Under the pieces are notes generated by a model. The model saw only the letters and a list, made by a program, of their open reading frames with translations, searched no databases and was not told the DNA's origin. A DNA stretch of 64,000 bases from Aradus depressus (taxonomy: Eukaryota > Arthropoda > Insecta > Hemiptera > Aradidae): NCBI GenBank assembly GCA_963662175.1, contig OY759217.1:52366108-52430107 (forward strand), in the 5' to 3' direction. Each line of letters starts with the position of its first letter. Within the stretch, counting starts at the first letter, position 1. The translations under genes were made by a program, and so were the position numbers. Below are positions 21,044-32,999 of the stretch, in pieces.

Positions 21044-23687
21044 CAGGGTGTATCGCAAGCAGATGACAATACTCGGGGGGGTGAATGCCCAACTCAAGTA
21101 CGCTAAGAAACCGGGGTAATAAAAATCCGTTTCAATTTAGTGTAGAAATAAATGAGATTTTAAATTTTTTTACGATAACCACGTTTTTTTAGCAAAATGT
21201 CCGTAAATATCACTTTTTGATTAAGGTAAAGTGAAATCTGACTACACTGTCGTAATATACGTTAAATTTCCTAATAGGTGACATGTTTTTTGACATGAAA
21301 ATCGAAAAGAATAAAATAGGAGGCTAACGTTTATTTCAAAATGAACACCTGTTTAAATTTTTTGGCAAAGTTTCAGTTTACCGTAATTTGTTTTCTCCAT
21401 TTGCTAGGATGTTCCAAATTCACCAAAAGTTAGCAAAAATATGGCTCTTTAAAAATACCTAATGTTGTTCTCTTTATTGTCGACCATAGCCGGAATGAGA
21501 CAGCAGAAAAGATGAAAAACATGGGTAAACCTAACATACACAAAGCGAGACTTTTTATAAAATTAATTTATTATTTAAAAAAAATTGAAATTATCCATTA
21601 TTAATTTTCAGAAATAAAAAAATGTTTTGTATTGTACATTGTTTTGGAAAAATTATAACAATTGCTGAAACTGACCTCCTTTTTCTCGTACACACAGTTG
21701 ACTCCTCGTTAGAACGGATGTGGTGGACCGCTGAATCTCAAGCCTGTTTGATCTCATCTCCTCACAAACCTCTTGAATTCTCGCGATTAATTGGTCCCTA
21801 TCATTAATAGGTACGCTGTACACAAGGGAGGGACTTTAGAGTGCCCCACACAGAAAAATGTAAAGGCGTGAGGTCAGGACTCCGTGCCGGCCATCTCACA
21901 AGTCCATACCGTCCAATCCACCTCCGAGGGAAGTTTTCGTTCATCCATTCCGTTATGACTCTTCCATTATGGAATTATTATGCTGGACATCCATCCATCT
22001 GCCACCAACATCCTTCTCTAGCTTCTGGTGGGATTTGTTCTAGGAGTGGAGATACTTCATTCTGCAGCAGAGTAAGGAAGCCAACTGTGTTCAGTCGATG
22101 GGGTAACATAATCTGGGGCAACATGTACCTCCCTAAAACACCCAACCACACATTTACACTGAACTGGTATTGAAAATGTGCGTCCTTTACAGCATGTGGA
22201 TTGTTTTGTGACCAGACATGAGAGTTGCGTGAGTTGAAGATTCCAGCACGTGTAAATGTAGATTCATCGGTCCACAGTATGCGAGCAGGAAAATTTCTAT
22301 CTGTACGACACTGTTGAACAAACCACTGAGCAAATTCCATTCTTGATTCATAATCACGAGGCAGCAACTCCTGGATAGTTTTAAGGTGATACGGACGCCT
22401 TTCGTCATCCCTAAGGGGCCTAAAAACAGTAGAGTGAGATATACCAAGTTGATATCCAACGCGCCGGGTGCTCGTGGACGAATCATTGTCAAACCGCTCT
22501 AAAATATCATCGACATCCCTTCGTGGTCGACCGGCATAATTAGCAGGTTGTCTTGGAATCTAACCAGTTTCTCCCATAATCCGATAGGCATTTTCTATAG
22601 TTCGCCGATCCGGCCATCTTTGTCGATTTGGGAATAGATTACGGTAAATTTGTTCTGCTAGCAGACCGTTGCCTCCAGCAGCCCCGTAAGCATAAATCAT
22701 GTCTACGTATTCCCGCGCTGTGTAAAAAAACCGGCATGATTCTCTTAGACTAATGTCTCTCAACCGAATCTTTGCATAAAACTGTTTATTGGATCTAATA
22801 ATGTTTACATTAGCTAATACGTCTAACGTTTGTTTTCAGTTTCAAAATCCATTGAACAGATTAGGATTATTTTTATTTTTTTTACTCTCTAATCGTCGAC
22901 AGAAGCCAACATTAGGGAAAACAAATATAACATTATTTATTCAGAGAAAATAATTAATTAATATTTCAGAGAATAATAGTAATTTGGTGAATTTAGAACA
23001 TCCTAGCGAATGGAGGGAGATAACAAATTACGGTAAATTGAAAATTTGCCAAAACATGTTGTTATAATTTTTTCAACACAATACATTTACAAAACTTTTC
23101 TTATCTCTAAAAATAATATCAAGTTTTTTGAAATAATGAATTAGTTAATTTTATAAAAAGTCTCGCTTTGCGTATGTTAGGTTTACCCATGTTTTTCATC
23201 TTTTCTACTGTCTCATTCCGGCTATGGTCGACAATAAAGAGAACAACATTAGGTATTTTTAAAGAGCCATATTTTTGCTAACTTTTGGTGAATTTGGAAC
23301 ATCCTAGCAAATGGAGAAAATTAATTACGGTAAACTGAAACTTTGCCAAAAAATTTAAACAGGTGTTCATTTTGAAATAAACGTAAGCCTCCTATTTTAT
23401 TCTTTTCGATTTTCATGTCAAAAAACATGTCACCTATTAGGAAATTTAACGTAGATTACGACAGTGTAGTCAGATTTCACTTTACCTTAATCAAAAAGTG
23501 ATATTTACAGACATTTTGCTAACAAAACGTGGTTATCGTAAAAAAATTTAAAATCTCATTTATTTCTACACTAAGTTGAAACGGATTTTTATTACCCCGG
23601 TTTCTTAGCGTACTTGAGTGGGGCATTCACCCCCCCCCCCCCCCCCCCCCCCCCCCGAGTATTGTCATCTGCTTGCGATACACCCTG
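21044..23687 (-). mobile_element. Tc1/mariner-like element with about 540-bp inverted repeats
   Basis: The ends are CAGGGTGTATCGCAAGCAG and its inverse, between TA dinucleotides (21,042-21,043 and 23,688-23,689). Inverted repeats extend about 540 bp. The neighbouring satellite unit at 16,650 shows the unoccupied site ACTGATATATAACAACAGTG, so the insertion point and TA duplication are exact. A poly-G/C tract in the repeats is 7 bp on the left and about 25 bp on the right. The transposase lies on the minus strand. Confidence 0.93.
21790..22763 (-). pseudogene. Tc1/mariner-like (IS630 superfamily) transposase, decayed
   Basis: Pieces in shifting frames cover the whole protein: an HTH region (about 22,763-22,560; FPNRQRWPDRRTIENAY), a second HTH (TSTRRVGYQLGISHSTV), then the DDE domain (about 22,367-21,795) with LWTDESTFTR (first Asp), NSHVWSQNNPHA, and WWQMDGCPA (second Asp), followed by two stops. 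The third acidic position reads SPDLTPLHF; relatives have Asp where this copy has His. Stops, frameshifts and the lost acid make it inactive. Confidence 0.85.
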
Positions 23688-24022
23688 TATAACAACAGTG
23701 ATATCTGAATCCTACACAAAAATCGAAATAAAAATGTTTTTCGAAAAAAGTCGGGCTAAATACCATTCTTCAAATTTCCAGCTTTTTAACGGTTTATAGA
23801 TTTAATATTTGTTAAAACTGATAGACAGATTCAGATATATCGGGAAAGTCCCATCCGAAGGTCGACGTTCTCAAGGTTATTTTTATCCTAAGTGAAATTT
23901 CAGCTACGCAGGTTTAGATACATAACACACGACTCATTATCCAGTACCTGACATACAAAAAAGCCCTCGATCATAGCTTGAAGTCCAATCCGAAGGACGA
24001 CGTGCTCAAGATATTTTTAACG
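23688..24022 (-). repeat. satellite block A, continued
   Basis: The unit interrupted by the mariner-like element resumes directly after it (TAACAACAGTGATATCTG) and stops at the jockey-fragment junction. Confidence 0.9.
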
Positions 24023-24421
24023 TACCCCCTACTGCTGGGGTCCGGCCGGAGAGGAGCTACAGAGATGCGGCCTCCTCGGAGACGGTCCCCCCTCCCATGC
24101 CTGCTTCAGGTAGTATCGACATCGCCAACACGATCACCTCATTTCTCTCTGATTTCAAATCTGTCATCACACCCCTCATCACCCTCCTCACAACACTTGT
24201 TTCAGAGCTCATTCCAAAACTATCAAAATGATTCACACAACACACACAAACAACAAGCTAACACTCCTACTATGGAATGCCAATGGGCTGATCTCCCATA
24301 AAAACGAACTGGAAATACTTCTAAATGACAAACGAACTGACATAGCACTCATTACTGAGACACACTTAACTTCCAAACTACACTTTCACATCACGGACTA
24401 CGTCACATACAGAACAGACCA
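24023..24421 (+). mobile_element. jockey-clade LINE fragment, ORF1 end and ORF2 start
   Basis: Minus the rest of the element, this piece holds the last codons of a gag-like ORF1 (from PTAGVRPERSYRDAA through SDFKSVITPLITLLTTLV to TGA 24,229-24,231) and the first codons of ORF2 from ATG 24,228. ORF2 begins with NKLTLLLWNANGLISHKNEL and IALITETHLTS, the start of the apurinic-type endonuclease domain. ATG and TGA overlap as ATGA, a stop-start arrangement. The 3' join to satellite occurs within CCAATC(A/C)GAAGGACGACG, sequence shared by both partners. There is no TSD or tail, so recombination or template switching rather than retrotransposition is likely. Confidence 0.85.
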
Positions 24422-25716
24422 ATCAGAAGGACGACGTGCTCAAATTTATTTTCATCTTCTCGATTAAAACATCTGACCTAAGTGCCTTGGCTACATTTCT
24501 AAGTGGCGATCCTGAGCTCGGTAAATTCCATTCTTCAAATTTCACGCTCTTGAACGGTTTTTAAATTTAATATTTGTTAAAACTGATGAACAACCGGGAT
24601 ATCTGAATCCTACACAAAAATTGAAATAAAAATGTTATTCGAAAAAAGTCGGGCTAAATACCATTCTTCAAATTTCCAGCTTTTTAACGGTTTATAGATT
24701 TAATATTTGTTAAAACTGATAGACAGATTCAGATATATCGGGAAAGTCCCATCCGAAGGACGACGTGCTCAAGGTTTAATGAACCTAAGTGAAATTTTAG
24801 CTACCCAGGTTTAGTTACATAACATACGACTCATTATCGAGCACCTGACACACAAAAAGGCCCTCGATCATAGCCTAAAGTCCAATCCGAAGGACGACGT
24901 GCTCACATTTATTTTTATCTTCTCGATTAAAACATCTGGGCTTAGTGCCTTGGCTATATTTCGAAGTGGCGATCCTGAGCTTGGTAAACTCCATTCTTCA
25001 AATTTCTCGCTTTTAAACGGTTTTTAGATTTAATATTTGTTAAAACTGATGAACAACCGGGATATCTGAATCCTACACAAAAATTGAAATAAAAATGTTC
25101 TTCGAAAAAAGTCGGGCTAAATACCATTCTTCAAATTTCCTGCTTTTTAACGGTTTATAGATTTAATATTTGTTAAAACTGATAGACAGATTCAGATATA
25201 TCGGGAAAGTCCCATCCGAAGGACGACGTGCTAAAGGTTTAATGAACCTAAGTGAAATTTTAGCTACCCAGGTTTAGTTACATAACATACGACTCATTAT
25301 CGAGCACCTTACATACAAAAAGGCCCTCGATCATAGCCTAAAGTCCAATCCGAAGGACTACGTGCTCAAATTTATTTTTATCTTCTCGATTAAAACATCT
25401 GACCTATGTAAGTGCCTCGGCTACATTTCTATGTGGCGATCCTGAGCTCGATAGACTCCATATGTATGATAAAATAAGTTACCGTTTGGTTCCAACTGAA
25501 ATTATCAAGAAAGAAATGTGGAATATAAGTGGGCTTTGAGGTACCGGTGACATATTTTCTGAAAAACAAATTAATACAGCTATGTTGGGAGATAGGCAGC
25601 ATCCAGAAACGAAGATGGTCAACCAAAGAAAGATTCAGATGTATCGGAAAGTCCCATCCGAAGGACGACGTGCTCAAGTAATTTTTAACCTAAATAAAAT
25701 GTCACCTACCCAGGTT
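24422..25716 (-). repeat. satellite block A, continued, with 200-bp non-core insert
   Basis: Standard units, plus an extra segment at about 25,455-25,640 (ATGATAAAATAAGTTACCG to AACGAAGATGGTCAACC) that recurs at 28,165-28,330 and, inverted, at 26,575-26,760 and 27,345-27,530. The segment's origin is unknown. Confidence 0.85.
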
Positions 25717-27660
25717 CTTTTTTCGAAAAACATTTTTATTTCGTTTTTTGCGTAGGATTCATATATCACTGTTGTTATATGTATATCAGTTTTAACTAAT
25801 ATTAAATCTAAAAACCGATAAAAAGGGAGAAATTTGAAGAATGGAGTTTACCGAGGTCAGGATCGCCATTTAGAAATCTAGCCACGTCCCTTAGCTCAGA
25901 TGTTTTAATTGGGAAGATAAAAACAAATTTGAGCACGTCGTCCTTCGGATTGGGCTTTAAGCTATGATCGAGGGCCTTTTCGTATGTCAGGTGCTCGATA
26001 ATGAGTCGTATGTTCTGTAACTGAACCTGGGTAGCTAAAATTTCACTTAGGTTCATTAAACTTTGAGCACGTCGTCCTTCGGATGAGACTTTCCCGATAT
26101 ATCTGAATCTGTCTATCAGTTTTTACAAATATTAAATCTATAAACCGTTAAAAAGCAGGAAATTTGAGGAATGGTATTCAGCCCGAATTTTTTCGAAAAA
26201 CATTTTTATTTCGTTTTTTGTGTAGGATTCATATATCACCGTTGTTATATGTATATCAATTTTAATTAATAATAAATCTAAAAACCGGTAAAAAGGGAGA
26301 AATTTGAAGAATGGAGTACCGAGTTCAGGATCGCCATTTAGAATTCTAGCCAGGTCACTTAGGTCAGATGTTCTAATCGGGAAGATAAAAATAAATTTGA
26401 GCACGTCGTCCTTCGGATTGGACTTGAAGCTATGATCGAGGGCCTTTTCGTATGTCAGGTACTCGATAATGAGTCGTATGTTATGTATCTAAACCTGGGT
26501 AGGTGACATTTTATTTAGGTTAAAAATTACTTGAGCACGTCGTCCTTCGGATGGGACTTTCCCGATACATCTGAATCTTTCTTTGGTTGACCATCTCCGT
26601 TTCTGGATGCTGCCTATCTACTAACATAGCTGTATTAATTTGTTTTTTAGGAAATATGTCAAAACGGTACCTCAAAGCCCACTTATATTCCTCATTTCTT
26701 CCTTGATAATTTTAGTTGGAACCAAACGGTAATTTATTTTATCATACATATGAAGTCTATCGAGCTCAGGATCGCCACTTAGAAATCTAGCCAAGGCACT
26801 TAGGTCAGATGTTTTAATCGAGAAGATAAAAATAAATTTGAGCACGTCGTCCTTCGGATTGGACTTTAGGCTATGATCGAGGGCCTTTTTGTATGTCAGG
26901 TGCTCGATAATGAGTCGTATGTTATGTATCTAAACCTGGGTAGCTAAAATTTCACTTAGGTCTATTAAACCTTTAGCACGTCGTTCTTCGGATGGGACTT
27001 TCCCGATATATCTGAATCTGTCTATCAGTTTTAACAAATATTAAATCTATAAACCGTTAAAAAGTAGGAAATTAGAAGAATGGTATTTAGCCCGACTTTT
27101 TTCGAAAAACATTTTTATTTCGATTTTTGTGTAGGATTCAGATATCCCGGTTGTTCATCAGTTTTAACAAATATTAAATCTAAAAACCGTTTAAAAGCGA
27201 GAAATGTGAAGAATGGAGTTTACCGAGCTCAGGATCGCCATTTAGAAATCTAGCCAAGTCACTTAGGTCAGATGTTTTATTCGGGAAGATAAAATAAATT
27301 TGAGCACGTCGTCCTTCAGATGGGACTTTCCCGAAACATCTGAATCTTTCTTTGGCTGACCATCTTCGTTTCTGGATGCTGCCTATCTCCCAACATAGCT
27401 GTATTATATTGTTTTTCAGAAAATATGTCAAAACGGTACCTCAAAGCCCACTTATATTCCACATTGCTTCCTTGATAATTTTAGTTGGACCCAAACGGTA
27501 ACTTATTTTATCATACATATGGAGTCTATCGAGCTCAGGATCGCCACATAGAAATGTAGCCATGTCACTTAGGTCAGATGTTTTAATCGAGAAGATAAAA
27601 ATAAATTTGAGCACGTCGTCCTTCGGATTGGACTTTGAACTATGATCGAGGGCCTTTTCG
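25717..27660 (+). repeat. inverted segment of satellite block A
   Basis: The core motif here reads GAGCACGTCGTCCTTCGGAT on the plus strand, opposite to both flanks. Orientation switches abruptly after CCCAGGTT at 25,716 and back before CCAGGTTTAG at 27,661. Confidence 0.9.
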
Positions 27661-28637
27661 CCAGGTTTAGATACATAACATACGACTCATTATCCAGTAC
27701 CTGACATACAAAAAGGCCCTCGTTCATTGCTTGAAGTCCAATCCGAAGGACGACGTGCTCAAATTTATTTTTATCTTCCCGATTAAAACATCTGAACTAA
27801 GTGACTTGGCTAGATTTCTAAATGGCGATCCTGAGCTCGGTAGACTCCATTCTTCAAATTTCTCGCTTTTTAACGGTTTATAGATTTAATATTTGTTAAA
27901 ACTGATAGACAGATTCAGATATATCGGGAAAGTCTCATCCGATGGACGACGTGCTAAGTGAAATTTTAGCTACCTAGGTTTAGTTACATAACATACGACT
28001 TATTATCGAGCACCTGACCTATAAAAAGGCCCTCGATCATAGCCTAAAGTCCTATCCGAAGGACGACGTGCTCAAATTTATTTTTATGTTCTCGAATAAA
28101 ACATCTGACCTAAGTGCCTTGGCTACATTTCTAAGTGGCGATCCTGAGCTCGATAGACTCCATATGTATGATAAAATAAGTTACCGTTTGGTTCCAACTA
28201 AAATTATCAAGGAAGAAATGTGGAATATAAGTGGGCTTTGAGGTACCGTTTTGACATATTTTCTGAAAAACAAATTAATACAGCTATGTTGGTAGATAGG
28301 CAGCATCCAGAAACGAAGATGGTCAACCAAAGAAAGATTCAGATGTATCGGGAAAGTCCCATCCGAAGGACGACGTGCTCAAGGTTATTTTTAATCTAAG
28401 TGAAATTTCAGCTACCCAGGTTTAGATACGTAACATACGACTCAATACCGAGTACCTGAGATACGAAAAGGCCCTCGATCATAGCTTAAAGTCCAATCCG
28501 AAGGACGACGTGCTCAAATTTATTTTTATCTTCCCGTTTAAAACATCTGACCTAACTGACTTGGCTAGATTTCTAAATGGCGATCCTGAACTCGGTAAAC
28601 TCCATTCTTCAAATTTCTCCCTTTTAAACGGTTTATA
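27661..28637 (-). repeat. satellite block A, right end
   Basis: Returns to the original orientation and ends at AAACGGTTTATAG, directly against the dsRNase-like pseudogene. Confidence 0.9.
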
Positions 28638-28976
28638 GGGATGGTTTCAGTTTTATCATTCTGTTTGTGGGCCTGATACCGATGGGTTTCATTCCATCGC
28701 CCGTCGTAGGAGAATCCGCCGGTACACCCAACAATCCCCACTGCTCATTCGGACAGTATTCTGAACAAAATAATGCGTTTCTTCGTCCATGTGTTCTCAA
28801 AGAAAGGGTACCAACCGCTTTATCTTCTAAAGACAAAAGAAGGTTATAGTTACTTCAATCTTCAAATAATGCCTCCTTATTCAGTATTCAACTTTAGTAT
28901 AAATTTAGCTGAAAATGAGGAAATACACACTGTTTGCAGTTTGGATGAATCTTCTTTGGTTGCATCCATTAAGGTA
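28638..28976 (+). pseudogene. truncated paralog of the dsRNase-like gene at 49 kb
   Basis: Nucleotide and protein similarity to the first about 125 codons of the 49,083-50,333 gene: FVGLIPMGFIPSPVVG (signal peptide), HCSFG, then after an internal deletion QPLYLLKTKEGY and NLAENEEIHTVC. Frames shift between the two halves. The left edge abuts satellite, the right edge abuts a pogo/Tigger fragment. It lacks the whole nuclease domain. Confidence 0.88.
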
Positions 28977-29612
28977 CACTTTCTTCTTTTCTTTTTGACT
29001 TAATCGATTTGCCATCGCCGATAGGCCCTTCAATTTCATCTTTGTTTTTCCAAATCGTAGATATTGACGAATGATTCACTCCGTATTCCTTGGCCACTTG
29101 TGCATTTGTCTCCCCACTCTCCATTCGTGTACAAATTACGAATTTGTCTTCCAGTGAAAAATATTTGCTTTTAGACACTTTTTAAATTAATAAATAAGAA
29201 CCGTGAGCCTGTATGGTTCGTGTTTGAAAGTTAAAACAAGACTAGTCAAGTCTCAAGTGTTAATAAAATTGTATTATATTTTAACAAGGGAAGGGCACTT
29301 ATTTTCTTAGAACGCTATGCTTCTTTCCTGTTGTCCTACCACACTGTCGTCACTGGCTGCTGGTCGAGTACTTTGTATCTTTCTATGTTTACTTTTCGCC
29401 GGAAATTGAGTTTTTTTTTCCAACGTCCGGAACAATAGTCGAAATAACCGATCTTTTTATGCCCACGGTTTCAAATAACACGTCGTTATAACCGATCCGT
29501 CGTTGCATCCAGTTCATTTTACCTATATAAAGATAGCATGGGGCAGACATTTTTAGTCGCTGAAGGCGGTTCGTCGTTATATCCGATGTCGTTATACGCG
29601 ATTTCCAGTATA
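28977..29612 (-). mobile_element. pogo/Tigger-type transposon remnant, 5' end
   Basis: The minus strand encodes YFSLEDKFVICTRMESGE, NAQVAKEYGVNHSSISTI and WKNKDEI (29,178-28,972), the CENP-B/Psq-type N-terminal helix-turn-helix of pogo/Tigger transposases. Near 29,565-29,605 the sequence TTCGTCGTTATATCCGATG resembles Tigger terminal repeats. The DDE domain is missing, and the left break joins the dsRNase-like pseudogene. Confidence 0.65.
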
Positions 29613-29786
29613 AGTATTATAGAGAGTGTATGCATGTTTATTTATTATTCGTGTACTTTGATATTTTGTCATATAGGCCTTATTTCTTATATATATATGC
29701 AATGTATTCTACTATAAACCACCTTATATAGCTTATTTTTATTTTATTTTTTCAATTTCGAACTATTATAGTTTCTTTATTATATT
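29612..29786 (+). repeat. left flank shared with 48,601-48,731
   Basis: AAGTATTAT(A/C) through AACTATTATAGTTT to TTATATTA aligns with 48,601-48,731, with one gap. It marks the left insertion edge of the composite block. Confidence 0.8.
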
Positions 29787-29949
29787 ATACTAGCAGTAAT
29801 ACCCGGCGTTGCCCGGGGAACTTTGACTTTTCTCCCAATATCTCCTATAAGGCTATTCAGTTCCTCGACAGTACATCCATGATGTTATAATTTTTAATTA
29901 TTCATATGGAATTCAACTGTAGTAACGCTAGTATTTTTTAGGACCCCTG

Positions 29950-32935
29950 GGCACCACAGCTAGTATGCGCCTTTCAACTGCGGAAACGACAGCTAGTGAA
30001 TACTTAGCATCGCTGGACGTCCTAGTCAGTACGTACTTAAGAACGTTTTGAGCACAGCTAGTATGTGCCTTGCAACGCTGGGCACCACAGCTAGTACGTA
30101 GTTAGGAACGCTGGGCACCACAGCTAGTATGTGCCTTGCGACGGCGGACCCCACAGCTAGTACGTAGTTAGAAACGCTCAGCATCACAGCTAGTATGTGT
30201 TCTGCAACGGCGGACCCCACCGCTAGTACCTAGTTAGAAACGCTCAGCATCACAGCTAGTATGTGTTCTGCAACGGCGGACCCCACCGCTAGTACGTTTT
30301 TAGGAACGCTGGGCCCTACAGCTTGTAGGTGCCTTGCAACTGCGGACCCCACAGATATTATGTAGTTAGAACCACAGGGCATCACAGCTAGTATGAGTTT
30401 TGCAACGGCGGACCCCACAGCTAGTACGTAGTTAGAAACGCTCAGCATCACAGCTAGTATGTGTTCTGCAACGGCGGACCCCACCGCTAGTAGGTAGTTG
30501 GGAATGCTGGGCATCACAGCTAGTATGTGCCTTGCGACGGCTGACCCCACAGCTAGTACGAAGGTAGGAACGCTGGGCATCACAGCTAGTAAGTGCCTTG
30601 CAACAGCGGACCCCACAGATAGTATGTAGTTAGAACCACAGGGCATCACAGCTAGTATGAGTTTTGCAACGGCGGACCCCACAGCTAGTACGTAGTTAGA
30701 AACGCTCAGCATCACAGCTAGTATGTGTTCTGCAACGGCGGACCCCACCGCTAGTACCTACGTAGTTAAATACGCTGGGCCATACTGCTAGCGCCTTGCA
30801 ACAGCAGACCCCACAGCTAGTACGTAATTAAGAACGCTGGGCATCACAGCTAGTAAATGTCTTGTAGAAGCCTTGCAACAGCGAACCCCACAGCCAGTAC
30901 ATAGTTAGGAACGCTGGGGCTGAGCACTACAGCTAGTAAGTGCCTTGCAACAGCGGACCCCACAGCTAGTACGATATTAGGAACGCTGGACATCACAGCT
31001 AGTAAATGTCTTGCAACAGTGAACCCCACAGCGAATACATAGTTACTACTACTACTACATGTGAAATTCATGACAATCCGATTCATGACAATACGATCAA
31101 CCGTTAATGAGCTAACTCTATATGTATATTTAGCCCCCCCCCACAACCCTCCTTCCTGTTCAAAATTTTGGGCCATCCAAATTTTGGGCGGAAACCACAG
31201 CTAGTGAATACTTAGCTTCGCTGGACGTCCTAGCCAGTGCGAACTTAAGAACGTTTGTGACCACAGCTAATATATGCCTTGCAACGGCGGATCCCACAGC
31301 TAGTATGTAGTTAGAACGCTGGTCACCGCAGCTAGTATGTGTCTCGCAAGAGCGGACCCCACAGCTAGTACGAAGTTAGGAACGCTGGGCATCACAGCTA
31401 GTAAGTGCCTTGCAACAGCGGCCCCCACAGCTAGTACGTAGTTAGAACCACTGGGCATCACAGCTAGTATGTGTTTTGCAACGGCGGACCCCACAGCTAG
31501 TACGTAGTTAGGAACGCTGGTCACCACAGCTAGTATGTGCCTCGCAACAGCGGACCCCACAGCTAGTACGAAGTTAGGAACACTGGGCCCTACAGGTAGT
31601 AGGTGCCTTGCAACTGCGGACCCCACAGATAGTATGTAGTTAGAACCACAGGGTATCATAGCTAGTATGAGTTTTGCAACGGCGGACCCCACAGCTAGTA
31701 CCTACGTAGTTAAATACGCTGGGCCACACTGCTAGCGCCTTGCAACAGCAGACCCCACAGCTAGTACGTAATTAGGAACGCTGGGCATCACAGCTAGTAA
31801 ATGTCTTGTAGGTGCCTTGCAACAGCGAACCCCACAGCCAGTACATAGTTAGGAACGCTGGGGCTGAGCACTACAGCTAGTAAGTGCCTTGCAACAGCGG
31901 ACCCCACAGCTAGTACGATATTAGGATCCCTGGGCATCACAGCTAGTATGCTTTTGCAACGACGGACCCCACAGCTAGTACGTTTTTAGGAACGCTGGGT
32001 CCTACAGGTAGTAGGTGCCTTGCAACTGCGGACCCCACAGATAGTATGTAGTTAAAACCACAGGGCATCACAGCTAGTATGAGTTTTGCAACGGTGGACC
32101 CCACAGCTAGTACATACGTAGTTAAATACGCTGGGCCACACTGCTAGCGCCTTGCAACAGCGGACCCCACAGCTAGTATGTAGTTAAATACGCTGGGCAT
32201 TACAGTTAGTAAGTGCTTTGCAACAGCGAACTTCACAGCTAGTACATAGTTAGGAACGCTGGGCACTACAGCTAGTAAATGCCTTGCAACAACGGACCCC
32301 ACAGCTAGTACGTAGTTAGGAACGCTGGTCACCACAGCTAGTATGTGCCTCGCAACAGCGGACCCCACAGCTAGTACGAAGTTAGGAACGCTGGGCATCA
32401 CAGCTATTAAGTGCCTTGCAACAGCGGGCCCCACAGCTAGTACGTAGTTAAATACGCTGGGCATTACAGTTAGTAAGTGCTTTGCAACAGCGAACTTCAC
32501 AGCTAGTACATAGTTAGGAACGCTGGGCACTACAGCTAGTAAATGCCTTGCAACAACGGACCCCACAGCTAGTACGTTTTTAGGAACGCTGGGCATCACA
32601 GCTAGTATGAGTTTTGCAACGGTGGACCCCACAGCTAGTACCTACGTAGTTAAATACGCTGGGCCATACTGCTAGCGCCTTGCAACAGCAGACCCCACAG
32701 CTAGTACGTAATTAAGAACGCTGGGCATCACAGCTAGTAAATGTCTTGTAGAAGCCTTGCAACAGCGAACCCCACAGCCAGTACATAGTTAGGAACGCTG
32801 GGGCTGAGCACTACAGCTAGTAAGTGCCTTGCAACAGCGGACCCCACAGCTAGTACGATATTAGGAACGCTGGACATCACAGCTAGTAAATGTCTTGCAA
32901 CAGTGAACCCCACAGCGAATACATAGTTACTACTA
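29950..32935 (+). repeat. 66-bp minisatellite array
   Basis: The unit contains CACAGCTAGTA twice, so it is a dimer of about 33 bp. Because 66 is a multiple of three, long open frames appear on the minus strand; these are not genes. Confidence 0.95.
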
Positions 32936-32999
32936 CTACTACATGTGAAATTCATGACAATCCGATTCATGACAATACGATCAACCGTTAATGAGCTAA

